DNA from: Corallococcus coralloides DSM 2259
GTDB taxonomy: Bacteria; Myxococcota; Myxococcia; Myxococcales; Myxococcaceae
Assembly (NCBI RefSeq): GCF_000255295.1
Contig: NC_017030.1
Location: 5,518,001 to 5,582,000, forward strand
Reading direction: 5' to 3'
Length of the DNA: 64,000 bases
Of the stretch, positions 41,775 through 51,386 are shown one piece after another. Position 1 is the first letter of the stretch; every line of letters starts with the position of its first letter. Below the pieces are notes generated by a model. The model did no database searches. It saw only the letters and a program-made list of their open reading frames with translations, and had not been told where the DNA came from. A program made the position numbers and the translations under genes.

Positions 41775-44216
41775 ATGCGCACCTCCCGCTTCTCCCTGTC
41801 CCTGCTTCTGACGCTGACGGCGTTCGGTGGCTGCCGGAACGACGACCCGCCCGCGCCCACTCCGCTCAAGGCCACCCTCCACCGCACGTCCTACGGGGTC
41901 CCCCACATCCAGGCGGATGGCTATCGCAGCCTGGGCGCCGGCATCGGCTATGCGCAGGCGCAGGACGCGGTCTGCATCCTCGCGGATCAGTTCCTCAAGG
42001 TCCGTGGCGAGCGCGCCCGCTACCTGGGCCGGGGCCCGCAGGACGCCTTCCTCGAAAGCGACTTCACCTACCTGGGGCTCGCGCTGCGGGCCCGTGCCGA
42101 GGCCAGCTTCGCGGAGCAGTCGCAGGAGCTGCGCGACCTCGTGCAGGGCTATGCCGCTGGCTACAACCAGTACCTCGCGGACGTGCCGGCGGCTCAGCGT
42201 CCCGAGCCCTGCCGGGGCGCCGCATGGGTGAAGCCCATCAGCGCGTACGATCTGCTGGCGTATCACCTGGACCTGTCGCTGTTCGACACGCTGATCCCGC
42301 TGCTGGGCTACGTGGGCAACGCGCAGCCTCCGAGCGCGGAGGCAGGAGGCGAGCGGCTCCAGTCGAGGCCGCTCGCGCTGTCGCCGCGCAAGGACGCGCT
42401 GGGCAGCAACGGCTGGGCGCTGGGCCGAGAGAAGACCGCCAGCGGCCGGGGCATGCTCGTGGCCAACCCGCACTTCCCCTGGGAAGGCAGCCTCCGCTTC
42501 CACGAGAGCCACCAGACGATCCCCGGCAAGCTCGACGTGTACGGCGTGTCCCTGCTGGGCGTGCCGGCGATCAACATCGGCTTCAACCGGGACATCGCGT
42601 GGACGCACACCGTGACGGCGTCGAGCCACCTGACGCTGTACCGGCTCAAGCTCGTGCCGGGAGACCCCACGGCGTACGTCTATGACGGAACGACCCGCCG
42701 CATGACGTCGCGGACCGTCACGGTCAACGTGCGGGGGGACGACGGAGGCATGACGCAGGAGACGCGCACGTTCTGGCGCAGCCACTACGGCCCCATCCTG
42801 GCAGGCCCCGGCGCGGACTGGACGGACGAGACCGCGTACACGACGCGAGATGCGACGGAGGACAACCCGCGCTTCGCGGAGCACTGGGTGCGCCTGAACA
42901 CGGCCCGCGACCTCGGCGAAGCCGCGGACGTGGAGCGCACCGTGCGCGGAGCGCCCTGGGTGAACACGCTGCTCGCGAGCGCGGATGGAGATACGCGCTA
43001 CGTGGACGCGTCCCGGGTCCCCTACCTGAGCCCCGCCACCGTCGCGGCGTATCGCGACTCGCTCGAGTCCACGCCGGACGCGCCGGTGTTCGCGTCGCTG
43101 GGGCTCGTCCTCCTGGACGGCAGCACGTCCCGCGACGAATGGGTGGGCCTGGACAGCGAGACGCACGGCCTGGTGCCGACGACCGTCATGCCGCAGCTGC
43201 GCCGCACGGACTTCGTGATGAACGCGAATGATCCGGCGACGTTCACGAACCCTGCCCAGCCCCTGCTCGACCTGCCCTTCCTCTACGAGATCTTCGGGAC
43301 GCGCGGCCGCATGAGCACGCGCTCGCACATGAACCTCACCCTCATCACCGAGCAGGGCGACACCGCGGCGGCCGGGAGCGACGGGCGCTTCACGCGCGAG
43401 GAGGCCGAGCAGGCCATCCTGAGCAACCGCACCTGGGTGGCGGAGCAGCTGCGCACGGCCGTGGTGCAGCGCTGCCAGGGCGCTGAGCCCGTGGTCGTCG
43501 ACGGCGCGCCGGTGGACATCGCGGAGGCGTGCCAGCTGATTGCATCGTGGGATGGCCGGCTGGAGCTGGATCGCGCGGGCGCCATCGTCTGGCGCGAGTT
43601 CCTGAACGGCTTCAACCGCTCCGACCTCGTGGACCGGGGCGCCCTCTTCGCGCAGCCCTTCGATCCAGCCCGGGCGGCGGTGACGCCGGCGGAGCTGGTC
43701 CCCGCGCCGGAGTCCGGCGTGGATCCGGTGAACCAGAAGCTGGCGGAGGCCGTGGTGCTCCTGGGCAAGGCGGGCATCGCGGTGGGAACGAAGCTGGGCG
43801 ACGTGCAGTTCGCCTGGAAGGGCGACCGCAAGGTGCCGCTGCACGGCGGCGCGGCCTTCGAGGGCGTCACCAACGTCGTCGGCTATTCCGGCGCGAACGC
43901 GACGCTGCTGCCGCAGTCCCAGCCGCAGGGCCCGCTGCTCTCCCCCGGCACGGGGCTCACGCCGGAAGGCTACCTGGTCGACTTCGGGACCAGCTTCCTC
44001 ATGGTGATGGAGTTCACGCCGGAAGGGCCCAAGGCGAACGCCGTCCTCTCCTACGCGGAGTCCACCGACCCGGCGTCCCCGCACTTCGCGGACCAGACGG
44101 ACCTCTTCTCCGGCAAGCACTTCCGTCCGGTGCTCTTCAACGCGGAGGACATCCTCAAGGATCCGGCGCTCACGACGCTGGAGCTGCGCATCGACGCCAC
44201 GTCGAAGCTCGAATAG
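41775..44216 (+). CDS. Penicillin acylase/PvdQ-superfamily Ntn hydrolase, lipoprotein
   Basis: An 813-aa acylase precursor. The N-terminus has a signal peptide ending in FGGC (Cys20), so it is probably a lipoprotein in the cell envelope. An alpha-chain-like region opens with RTSYGVPHIQADGY and GYAQAQDAVCILADQF. The maturation site is ALG-SNGWALG: self-cleavage before Ser211 would create the N-terminal nucleophile of the beta chain. The following LVANPHFPW is the usual family motif. Relatives hydrolyse amide bonds to acyl chains: penicillin G, aculeacin, acyl-homoserine lactones and the fatty acyl of the pyoverdine precursor (PvdQ). It is divergently transcribed from the FAAL-NRPS locus, with 191 bp to the neighbouring gene. 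It is a good candidate for removing the acyl group of the lipopeptide after export, or for quorum-signal degradation. Confidence 0.87.
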   Translation: MRTSRFSLSLLLTLTAFGGCRNDDPPAPTPLKATLHRTSYGVPHIQADGYRSLGAGIGYAQAQDAVCILADQFLKVRGERARYLGRGPQDAFLESDFTYLGLALRARAEASFAEQSQELRDLVQGYAAGYNQYLADVPAAQRPEPCRGAAWVKPISAYDLLAYHLDLSLFDTLIPLLGYVGNAQPPSAEAGGERLQSRPLALSPRKDALGSNGWALGREKTASGRGMLVANPHFPWEGSLRFHESHQTIPGKLDVYGVSLLGVPAINIGFNRDIAWTHTVTASSHLTLYRLKLVPGDPTAYVYDGTTRRMTSRTVTVNVRGDDGGMTQETRTFWRSHYGPILAGPGADWTDETAYTTRDATEDNPRFAEHWVRLNTARDLGEAADVERTVRGAPWVNTLLASADGDTRYVDASRVPYLSPATVAAYRDSLESTPDAPVFASLGLVLLDGSTSRDEWVGLDSETHGLVPTTVMPQLRRTDFVMNANDPATFTNPAQPLLDLPFLYEIFGTRGRMSTRSHMNLTLITEQGDTAAAGSDGRFTREEAEQAILSNRTWVAEQLRTAVVQRCQGAEPVVVDGAPVDIAEACQLIASWDGRLELDRAGAIVWREFLNGFNRSDLVDRGALFAQPFDPARAAVTPAELVPAPESGVDPVNQKLAEAVVLLGKAGIAVGTKLGDVQFAWKGDRKVPLHGGAAFEGVTNVVGYSGANATLLPQSQPQGPLLSPGTGLTPEGYLVDFGTSFLMVMEFTPEGPKANAVLSYAESTDPASPHFADQTDLFSGKHFRPVLFNAEDILKDPALTTLELRIDATSKLE

Positions 44217-44271
44217 CGGCGCGTGCACAGGTTGTGGGTGAAGCCTTCGTGCACAAGGGGGAGCACCCACC

Positions 44272-45549
44272 ATGGAACCCACGACCCGAGCCACCGCCCT
44301 CCTGCCCGGCCAGGTGGTCGTCTCGCTGAACTTCGACGACTGCCTGGCCTCCCAGCTCATCGGCGCTTCCGCCATGGAGGCCCGAGGCATGCGGGGGACG
44401 TTCTTCATCAACAGCAGCCGGCTGGGGCAGTCCGGCCGCCTCACGCTCGCCCAGGTGCGCGCGCTCCGGGACAAGGGCCACGAGATCGCGGGCCATACGC
44501 TGACCCATCCGCACCTCACGGAGCTGTCGCCGGATGAGCAGCGAAAGGAGATCTGCAACGACCGGGTCGCCCTGCTGAACGCGGGCTTCCGCATCACGTC
44601 GTTCGCCTATCCCTTCGGCGACAAGGACGCGACCACGCGGCAGATCGTCATCGACTGCAACTACAACTCCGCGAGGGAGAGCGGAGGCCTCAGGACCACC
44701 CCCACCGGAAGCAGCCCGGCCGCCGAGCCCGTGCCTCCCGCGGATCCGTACGCCATCCGGACCCACGGCTCCGTGCAGGCCACCACCACGCTCACGGACC
44801 TGAAGAACTACGTGCTGCGCGCCGAGGACTCAGGGGGCGGCTGGGTGCCCATCGTCTTCCACCACATCTGCGGGCCGTGCGACCCACCACAGACCTATTC
44901 CATCTCGCCCGCCAACCTGACGGCGTTCATCGACTGGCTGGCCACCCGCGCCTCGCGAGGCACCACCGTGGCCACGATGGACGCCATCATCGGCGGCGTG
45001 CTCAAGCCTCCGGTGAGCTGGCCCCCCGCGCAGCTCTTGAAGAACCCCTCGCTCGAAGCGGACAGCAACGGCGACGGGACGCCGGACTGCTGGCAGCGCG
45101 GCGGCTTCGGGAACAACACCTTCACGTGGACGCGGACATCGGACGCGCACGGCGGCAGCTGGGCGCAGCAGGTGCGCATCACGCAGATCACCGACGGAGA
45201 CCGGAAGCTCATCACCCGGCAGGACGACAGCAGCTGCACGCCCACGCCGGTGACGGGGCATCACTACCGGATCACCGCCTGGTACAAGGCCACGACACAG
45301 GTGCGGTTCAAGGCGTACTACCGCAACAGCGCGGGCGCCTGGACCTACTGGTCCCAGGGGCCGCTGCTGCCCCCGCGCAGCAGCTACACCTTCGCGGAAT
45401 GGACCACCCCCGCGACGCCCTCCGCGGCGAAGGCCCTCAGCATGGGCCTGTCCATCGACCAGGTCGGCACGCTGACGATGGACGACTTCACGCTCGCCGA
45501 CACGGAGGCGAGCGTGTCCGTCCAGGCCCCGGTTGAACATCCGTCATGA
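44272..45549 (+). CDS. Polysaccharide deacetylase (NodB domain) with C-terminal carbohydrate-binding-like domain
   Basis: A 425-aa two-domain protein. Residues about 13-240 form a NodB/CE4 domain with metal Asp in LNFDDC (22-23), the His pair in GHTLTH (75, 79), the FAYPFG loop at 111-116 and a late FHH. From about 258 a domain opening NPSLEADSNGDGTPDCW runs to the end. Its jelly-roll-like pattern resembles carbohydrate-binding modules of extracellular enzymes. It would remove N- or O-acetyl groups from peptidoglycan, chitin or exopolysaccharide. No signal peptide is visible at this start, and I see no better start upstream, which is odd for an enzyme with a binding module. The ATG has GGGGGAG about 9 nt upstream. 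It ends 2 bp from the convergent immune-like gene. Confidence 0.85.
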   Translation: MEPTTRATALLPGQVVVSLNFDDCLASQLIGASAMEARGMRGTFFINSSRLGQSGRLTLAQVRALRDKGHEIAGHTLTHPHLTELSPDEQRKEICNDRVALLNAGFRITSFAYPFGDKDATTRQIVIDCNYNSARESGGLRTTPTGSSPAAEPVPPADPYAIRTHGSVQATTTLTDLKNYVLRAEDSGGGWVPIVFHHICGPCDPPQTYSISPANLTAFIDWLATRASRGTTVATMDAIIGGVLKPPVSWPPAQLLKNPSLEADSNGDGTPDCWQRGGFGNNTFTWTRTSDAHGGSWAQQVRITQITDGDRKLITRQDDSSCTPTPVTGHHYRITAWYKATTQVRFKAYYRNSAGAWTYWSQGPLLPPRSSYTFAEWTTPATPSAAKALSMGLSIDQVGTLTMDDFTLADTEASVSVQAPVEHPS

Positions 45550-45551
45550 CT

Positions 45552-48500
45552 TCAGGTGGGCCAGCCCTCGGGGAAGACTTCCTCGGCAAGGCGCACCGCC
45601 AACCCATCAAGGTCGTCCTCTTCCAAGGCAACAAGCACTTCCGTGTAGGCGCGCTCCGCAGGCCCCCAGCTGTCTTTTGCAAGCAGGCCCAGGTAATCCC
45701 GGAAGGACTCGCTGCGACATGCCGTTCGCTTCACAAGCTCCATGAAGTCGTAATGGTCCTCCACGTGTCTTGCCTCGATCAGGTCCAACAAGGCGCGCAC
45801 CCCACGCTCCCCCCAGCGGTGCACGACCTGGAGCGTGTCGTGGACCAACCGCTCGCCCTCTGGCGTATCCATTCCCTCGGCGGAGTCATAAGGGATGTGA
45901 GCGGCCACCAATCCGAGCAGAGGGGCGAAGCGGTGGGATGCTCCTCGCAGGGCCCACATGAGCCGGTCCTCAGCGCGCTCATGATAGAGATCCAGCCTGT
46001 GCCGAGAGCCCATCAGGGCACCATCGCGTCCGAGCGCGGACCGCCAGAAAGCAGAGGCGGCCTCTGCGTGCGACTCATCATCCATGCGCACGAGGCACTC
46101 CGCCGCGCAGAGTTGCTCGATGGGCACGCCTGAGAGCAACGGCAGGACTTCCTCGGCCGCCAACAAGCCATGAGCAGCGCGCAGCCTCAAGGCGATTGCA
46201 CGGACCGAGACCACCGGATGATGGGTCCAATTCTTCAACATCTCCTGACTGGAGGGTCCTGGACGTGTTGTCCTCCAGAGGGAAGCGAATACCTCTTCGA
46301 TGAGGCTGGGGAATCCGTCGGAAGGCGGCGTTCTACGGGGCTCGTCTTCGGATGGCAGCGTGCACCGCTCCGCGGCCTCTATCAGCAAGCGCTCGACCGT
46401 GCCCACCGACAGGTAGCGCAACGGCTCCATGGGGGGTGGCCCATCCTGTTTCGACAGGAGGCTCGCGGACTGACGCCGATTGTCACCGCGGAGCCACTGA
46501 AACAGCATGGCGTCGTGCGAGGTCGTCCAGACCGTGCGATCCGCCTGCGACAGCGAATCCTCCAGGGACCTGGGGGCAATCAACGCCAGCGCGTAGAGCG
46601 CGTTGTAGACGACGAAAGGCACCGGATCCGTGAGCAACGGCCGGAGAATGCCGACCCACGACTCATCACCCAACTGACCACTCCAGCGCGCGGCCAGTGC
46701 TCGAAAAACTGGGAACCCATGCGCGGCGAGCACTTCAACGACACCGCGATGCGCGGGGGTCAGACGCTGACGCACCGCCTCCGTGAGCCGGGGCGCGGTT
46801 TCTGGAACTTCGACATACGAAGTCCCGGCTCCCCCTCCTCCGGAAAGGCGATACGCCAGGGAGGGGCCCGTCCATCGAGTCTGGTTCGCGCGCGCGAACC
46901 CATCCAGTGCATCGAGTGCGAGCTGCGCTACGAGGTGCGAGGGCGCTCTGCCTGCGCATAGCTCAAAAGCCCGCAGGCGAAGCGTCTCCGAAGGGCTCTC
47001 GAACAGTCTGCGAAGCTCTGGCCATGCGCCGGGCTCTCGTGCAAGGCCTGCCTCCAACTCCTGGCCAAGCGCCTTCACCAACCCTGCATTCTCCTGGTCG
47101 GAGTACCAATCCAGATCGCCAGGCCCATCAAAGTCGGAGCCCAGCGGGCCGGGCATGCTGTAGACGTGGTGGACATCGCCTCCCACCACCTGGAGCGCAA
47201 GGTCCACAAGCTCCTTCAGCCCTCCACACAAGGGGTCGAAGGAAACCACCAGGGTTTCAGCCAGGGCGTTCCTCCGCTTCGCCAACTCCCGGTCGCTCCC
47301 TGTCGGAACGCGCACGGAGCCCTCTTCCCCGGGGTGGCTCATCCGCGCGAGCACCGCGTCGTTGGCGTCGCGGTAGAGGGTCATCAGTCGCTCCCGGGCT
47401 CGCGCTCCCAGGCGGCGGATGGAGGCCGCGAGCGCTGGGTGCGGCAGGGCCGATCGCGCGCCAAGCGAAAGGAGCTCGAGGTCGCCGACTTCAAGGAAGC
47501 CAGCCAGGACCTCGCCAGCACGCGCTCGTCCCATGCTTTCGGGTGCACGACGCCGATCCATCGACTCATCCGGCCAGCCATGAAGCAGTGCATGACGCAG
47601 GGCGACCCGTGCCCACCGCGCGTCGGCTTCTGAAGCCGTGCACAGGAGTGCAATCGCCTCTGTAAGCCCAGAGTCCTGCCAGGACTTCTTCTCCAACCGC
47701 CCCGCGAGCAGGGGCAGCGCTTCATGGACCCCCTTTCGCACGGCCAGCCGGACCAATGGCTCCACGTAGGAGTCAGGTCCAGCCAGTTCGGCGAGCAGGC
47801 CGGCCTTCCATCCTGGGACCTCATGCTCCACGCGCTGAAGCAGTGGCAATCTGGCAGCGGCATCCACTGGAAGTGACTTCACCCGCAGAGGCTCATTCCC
47901 GGCCGTCTCCCGCTCGAGGTGGCGCTGGATCTGCTCCTGGAGTTCAGGGTCCGCGGAGGGCAATGCCTGGACGAGGGATTGCCTCTCGTCTCCACGCTCC
48001 TGTTTTGCAAGCAGGCGGATCGCCATGAAGCGAAGCGTTCCGCTCCCGCTCGCCGATAGCTCGCGCAGCTCCCGCAGATGGGATGGGGTCCAGGAAAACC
48101 GCTCCAACATCCGGGAGTCATCTCCCTGACGCTCCATCAACAGGCGCGCAGGCACCTGCGGTGGAGGCCGCTGGGCCTCTTCAATCGCCTGAAGCAGCAC
48201 TTCTCGTTCGGGCTGCTCGGGATGCAGCAGGCCCCAAAGTCCACCCAGCACCGGCTCCAACCGCGTGTCATCCAGCGCCTTGACTGTTTCCACCAGACGA
48301 TTCCGGATGCGCATCAGGCGCCGGAGCCCTGCCTCCAACCGTTGCGAGCCCTCGCCGCTCGAGACTTCGAGGGGCACCGTCCATTCCATTCCGCGCAGGA
48401 GCTCGCGAAGCAGGGGGCCAGGCTGTGGCTTCATGCTGTCACTGAAGGACTCGATGAGATGACCGACGAGCCCGGCGCCTTCAGGCGCCTCTCTCAATTG

Positions 48501-51386
48501 CTTCAGCTCCTTGAGGATGCTCGCGGTCAGTCCGACGGCCTCCTCAAGGCTGGCAGCCACCACCTCGCGCCGATGTTGGTACCCGTCCTCCGCCGAAACA
48601 TCGCGTCCCGCGGGCATGCCAATCCAACGGATGATGATTTCCTCGAGATTCTCCGGCCACCGGCGCATCCGGGAATAGACCTTGGACCTGGGAAGCTCAC
48701 GGCGAGTTCGCAGACTCGTTTCCCAGACGAGGGCTTCCAGCCGCCCCAGCGCTTCAGAATGCGCCTTTCGGGACATCTGTGACTGGGATTCCGCCAGTCC
48801 AGTTGGGGCTTCAGCTTCGGCCGCCTCGATCTCCGCTGGCAGCATGAGCATCATTGAATCGAGGAGGCTCTCGTCTGGCTCCAGCCCATGATCGGCATAC
48901 CAGCGCAGTACGGCCAACCGCACCGTGGGCGAGTCATCCCGTAGCAGACCGTCCAGTGTCGACGCGTGGCTCGGTGGGATCGCAGGCAGCAGCAATGTCG
49001 GATTGTCGAGGAGCCGGGTCCGCTGAGCCTCCGTTCTCCCTACCAGCGCCTGGAGTTCTGGAAATGTCTGGGGAAGAAGGCCAGAAACCGCGACAGCGAG
49101 CGCCTTGAGGAGGGTGAGGTCCCGCTCGCCGGGGACGAAGCGATCCCCGTGGTGCTCGAACAAGAGCCAGCGACGAGCGGCCATTCCCCACGCAAGACAT
49201 GCCTCCCGAGGGCGGGACCACCGTGCCCGCGAAAGCAGGTCGAAGGCGAGGTCCCAGGTCCTCAGGTACTCGGATACCGGCGATGAACGGCCCGTACCGG
49301 AGTCCATTTCAGGCGTCCACGTCGGCAGGCGCACCTGGGTGAGGCGGGCCAGGAGCGCCAATGGCTCACGGAGGTGTGCCGCATAGAAGCGCAGGAACTG
49401 CCCCCAGTTCGGGCTGTCATCCCCCAGGAAGGGGGCAAGGCATTCCAGTTCGATGCGTGCTCGTGCCTCTGGATCGGCGGAGGCTCCGGAGGACCGCTCC
49501 CATTCCCGCTGCCGCCGTGACACCTGCCGGTGCAATGCTTCCGCGGCAGCCCACTCGGCCAACGTCCGGTGTGCGAAATCCCATGCGTCTCCTGCTGGAG
49601 CCAGCAGATGACCGAACTCCAAGGCGCGCAGCAGGTCCGGTCTCTCCGCTGCCTTGAAACCCGCCTCGCCCAGGAGCAGGTCAACCGTTGCTCCATCCAG
49701 CGATCCTTTCGGATCCCGCAGCCAGGCGAGCGCAAGCTCACCAATCACGTCGCCTCGCAGGCCGCGGAGCCTGCGTGCATCATGTTCCGTGAGCCGTTGT
49801 TCCTGGCAGGCTTGCTCGATCAGCCCGTCAAAGACGCGCTGGTACAGCCGGTCATCCGAAAGCTGCTCCAGGGATTCCTTCTCACGTAGGACCCGTGCAA
49901 GCAGGGTGAGATGCAGGGGCGTCTGGATCAGCGACACCAGGCTGGCGGGGACCTGGGGGCGACGCCAGTCATCGCCGCCGAAGAGCCGCTCCGCGAGGTC
50001 TCCACGCCCCTCGCCCCGCAGCAATCTGCGGGCCTCCGCCGAAGAGGGCTGACGGATCTGGAGGCGCCACACGGGGGGCAGGCGCGAGAGGACGCTCACC
50101 ATGGGTCTGGTGGTCGCCATCCACCACCCTGGGCTGTTCCCGAGCAGCGAAGCCACGTCCTTGAGCGCGAGGCCGCTCAGCTCGTCCAACCCATCCACCA
50201 GGAGAACGAGGCGAGCAGTGCGGTCCAACTCCTCGAACAAGGCACGGCGCTCTGGTTCTCGTACCGCCAGGACCCTGGGCCACGTTCGCGCGGAGGAACG
50301 TGACAGGTCCTCGGCCAGCTCTCGTGCGGAACGGCGCACCACGAACCCCAAGTTCCCCCAGAGGCTCGTTCGGAACCGCGACTCCAAGACCCGGCTGAGG
50401 GTGCTCTTGCCCGCCCCTGGGACACCTTCGATGAGAACGCCACGCCGTCCCCCTTCCTCACTTCCCTTCAGGCTCGCGGCCCAGGCCGCGCCGAGCAGTG
50501 GATCTCGCAGAGGCCCCGGGGGCGGCTCCGCGATGTAATCCAGCGCGGCTTCCGCGATGTGCTCCGGAGCCAGGACCGTCCCATCCCAGCGCCTGGGACT
50601 GGCAGGAGGCGCCTCCAGCTTCGCCGTCAGTTCACTCAGCGAACCACCGGAGATCCATTGAGGCCATGGGTCCTCACCCAGCGCGCGCCAGTCATCATCT
50701 CCCATTCGGTCCAGGGGACCGGAGATCAGCATTCCGTTCGGAAAGCTCTCCCACCACGCTTTCGCCTTTTCGATGAGCCCTCGGACTGGGCGCACCGTGC
50801 GGCCATCTTCATCCAGCTCACCCGAAGCGGCGATCGGCCCCAGCGAGTCCGGGAGCAGACCTCCTGCCATCAAGGCCAGCAACAACGTGTGAGACCGGCC
50901 CTGGAACGCAGGCCCGTCATGCCTCCAGGTGACCCCACTCTCCACGGGCACTCCAGAGGGGAGTTCTCTCGCGAAGACGAACATTCTGCAGATGTGGGCC
51001 TTCTCATCCAGCAGAAGCATGTAGCGCTCGTGGCGACGTCGCCCTTGCGCCCACAACGCCTTCGCGGGCGTATCGTCGAGTTGGCGCGGGAGGTCGCCAG
51101 GCAGCTCGCCCACGAGCAGTTCGATGCTGGCCGCGATCCCTGCGACGAGTTCGGCCCAGCCCAGGTCCCAGCGGTGACCTCTTTCAGCCTGGATTGCGGG
51201 CCAGAGCTCCTTGACGAAGCGCGAACACCAGGCCTCCCGGATCTCGGGGGAGACGGGATGGCTCAGTTGTCTGGCGATGAGTAGGGGCACCTCTCGCGCG
51301 AGCCACCGCCGTTTCTCCGCCGGATGAAGCAGGCGTTCGATCGGTCCATGCATCAACGGTTCGAGCGCAAGCGCTTCACCGTTCAT
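45552..51386 (-). CDS. NACHT/STAND NTPase with N-terminal Lon-like protease domain and helical repeats
   Basis: A 1944-aa multidomain protein. Residues about 120-260 look like a Lon (S16) proteolytic domain: QGRSHTLLLAL (Ser165), SGELDEDGRTVRPV, then RGLIEK (Lys207). The 42-residue Ser-to-Lys spacing and the order match E. coli Lon, which has TGE, LRG and GGLKEK with a 43-residue spacing. A NACHT-like NTPase follows: Walker A GVPGAGKST at 321-329 and Walker B LVLLVDGLDEL at 393-403. From about 700 to the end are degenerate alpha-helical (HEAT-like) repeats such as DDSPTVRLAVLRWYADHG. This effector-NTPase-sensor layout is that of NLR-like immune proteins, suggesting that a trigger bound by the repeats activates proteolysis. 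It overlaps the upstream gene by 11 nt. Its codons appear less GC-biased than those of the NRPS genes. The Lon assignment is by motif only. Confidence 0.75.
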   Translation of the reverse strand: MNGEALALEPLMHGPIERLLHPAEKRRWLAREVPLLIARQLSHPVSPEIREAWCSRFVKELWPAIQAERGHRWDLGWAELVAGIAASIELLVGELPGDLPRQLDDTPAKALWAQGRRRHERYMLLLDEKAHICRMFVFARELPSGVPVESGVTWRHDGPAFQGRSHTLLLALMAGGLLPDSLGPIAASGELDEDGRTVRPVRGLIEKAKAWWESFPNGMLISGPLDRMGDDDWRALGEDPWPQWISGGSLSELTAKLEAPPASPRRWDGTVLAPEHIAEAALDYIAEPPPGPLRDPLLGAAWAASLKGSEEGGRRGVLIEGVPGAGKSTLSRVLESRFRTSLWGNLGFVVRRSARELAEDLSRSSARTWPRVLAVREPERRALFEELDRTARLVLLVDGLDELSGLALKDVASLLGNSPGWWMATTRPMVSVLSRLPPVWRLQIRQPSSAEARRLLRGEGRGDLAERLFGGDDWRRPQVPASLVSLIQTPLHLTLLARVLREKESLEQLSDDRLYQRVFDGLIEQACQEQRLTEHDARRLRGLRGDVIGELALAWLRDPKGSLDGATVDLLLGEAGFKAAERPDLLRALEFGHLLAPAGDAWDFAHRTLAEWAAAEALHRQVSRRQREWERSSGASADPEARARIELECLAPFLGDDSPNWGQFLRFYAAHLREPLALLARLTQVRLPTWTPEMDSGTGRSSPVSEYLRTWDLAFDLLSRARWSRPREACLAWGMAARRWLLFEHHGDRFVPGERDLTLLKALAVAVSGLLPQTFPELQALVGRTEAQRTRLLDNPTLLLPAIPPSHASTLDGLLRDDSPTVRLAVLRWYADHGLEPDESLLDSMMLMLPAEIEAAEAEAPTGLAESQSQMSRKAHSEALGRLEALVWETSLRTRRELPRSKVYSRMRRWPENLEEIIIRWIGMPAGRDVSAEDGYQHRREVVAASLEEAVGLTASILKELKQLREAPEGAGLVGHLIESFSDSMKPQPGPLLRELLRGMEWTVPLEVSSGEGSQRLEAGLRRLMRIRNRLVETVKALDDTRLEPVLGGLWGLLHPEQPEREVLLQAIEEAQRPPPQVPARLLMERQGDDSRMLERFSWTPSHLRELRELSASGSGTLRFMAIRLLAKQERGDERQSLVQALPSADPELQEQIQRHLERETAGNEPLRVKSLPVDAAARLPLLQRVEHEVPGWKAGLLAELAGPDSYVEPLVRLAVRKGVHEALPLLAGRLEKKSWQDSGLTEAIALLCTASEADARWARVALRHALLHGWPDESMDRRRAPESMGRARAGEVLAGFLEVGDLELLSLGARSALPHPALAASIRRLGARARERLMTLYRDANDAVLARMSHPGEEGSVRVPTGSDRELAKRRNALAETLVVSFDPLCGGLKELVDLALQVVGGDVHHVYSMPGPLGSDFDGPGDLDWYSDQENAGLVKALGQELEAGLAREPGAWPELRRLFESPSETLRLRAFELCAGRAPSHLVAQLALDALDGFARANQTRWTGPSLAYRLSGGGGAGTSYVEVPETAPRLTEAVRQRLTPAHRGVVEVLAAHGFPVFRALAARWSGQLGDESWVGILRPLLTDPVPFVVYNALYALALIAPRSLEDSLSQADRTVWTTSHDAMLFQWLRGDNRRQSASLLSKQDGPPPMEPLRYLSVGTVERLLIEAAERCTLPSEDEPRRTPPSDGFPSLIEEVFASLWRTTRPGPSSQEMLKNWTHHPVVSVRAIALRLRAAHGLLAAEEVLPLLSGVPIEQLCAAECLVRMDDESHAEAASAFWRSALGRDGALMGSRHRLDLYHERAEDRLMWALRGASHRFAPLLGLVAAHIPYDSAEGMDTPEGERLVHDTLQVVHRWGERGVRALLDLIEARHVEDHYDFMELVKRTACRSESFRDYLGLLAKDSWGPAERAYTEVLVALEEDDLDGLAVRLAEEVFPEGWPT

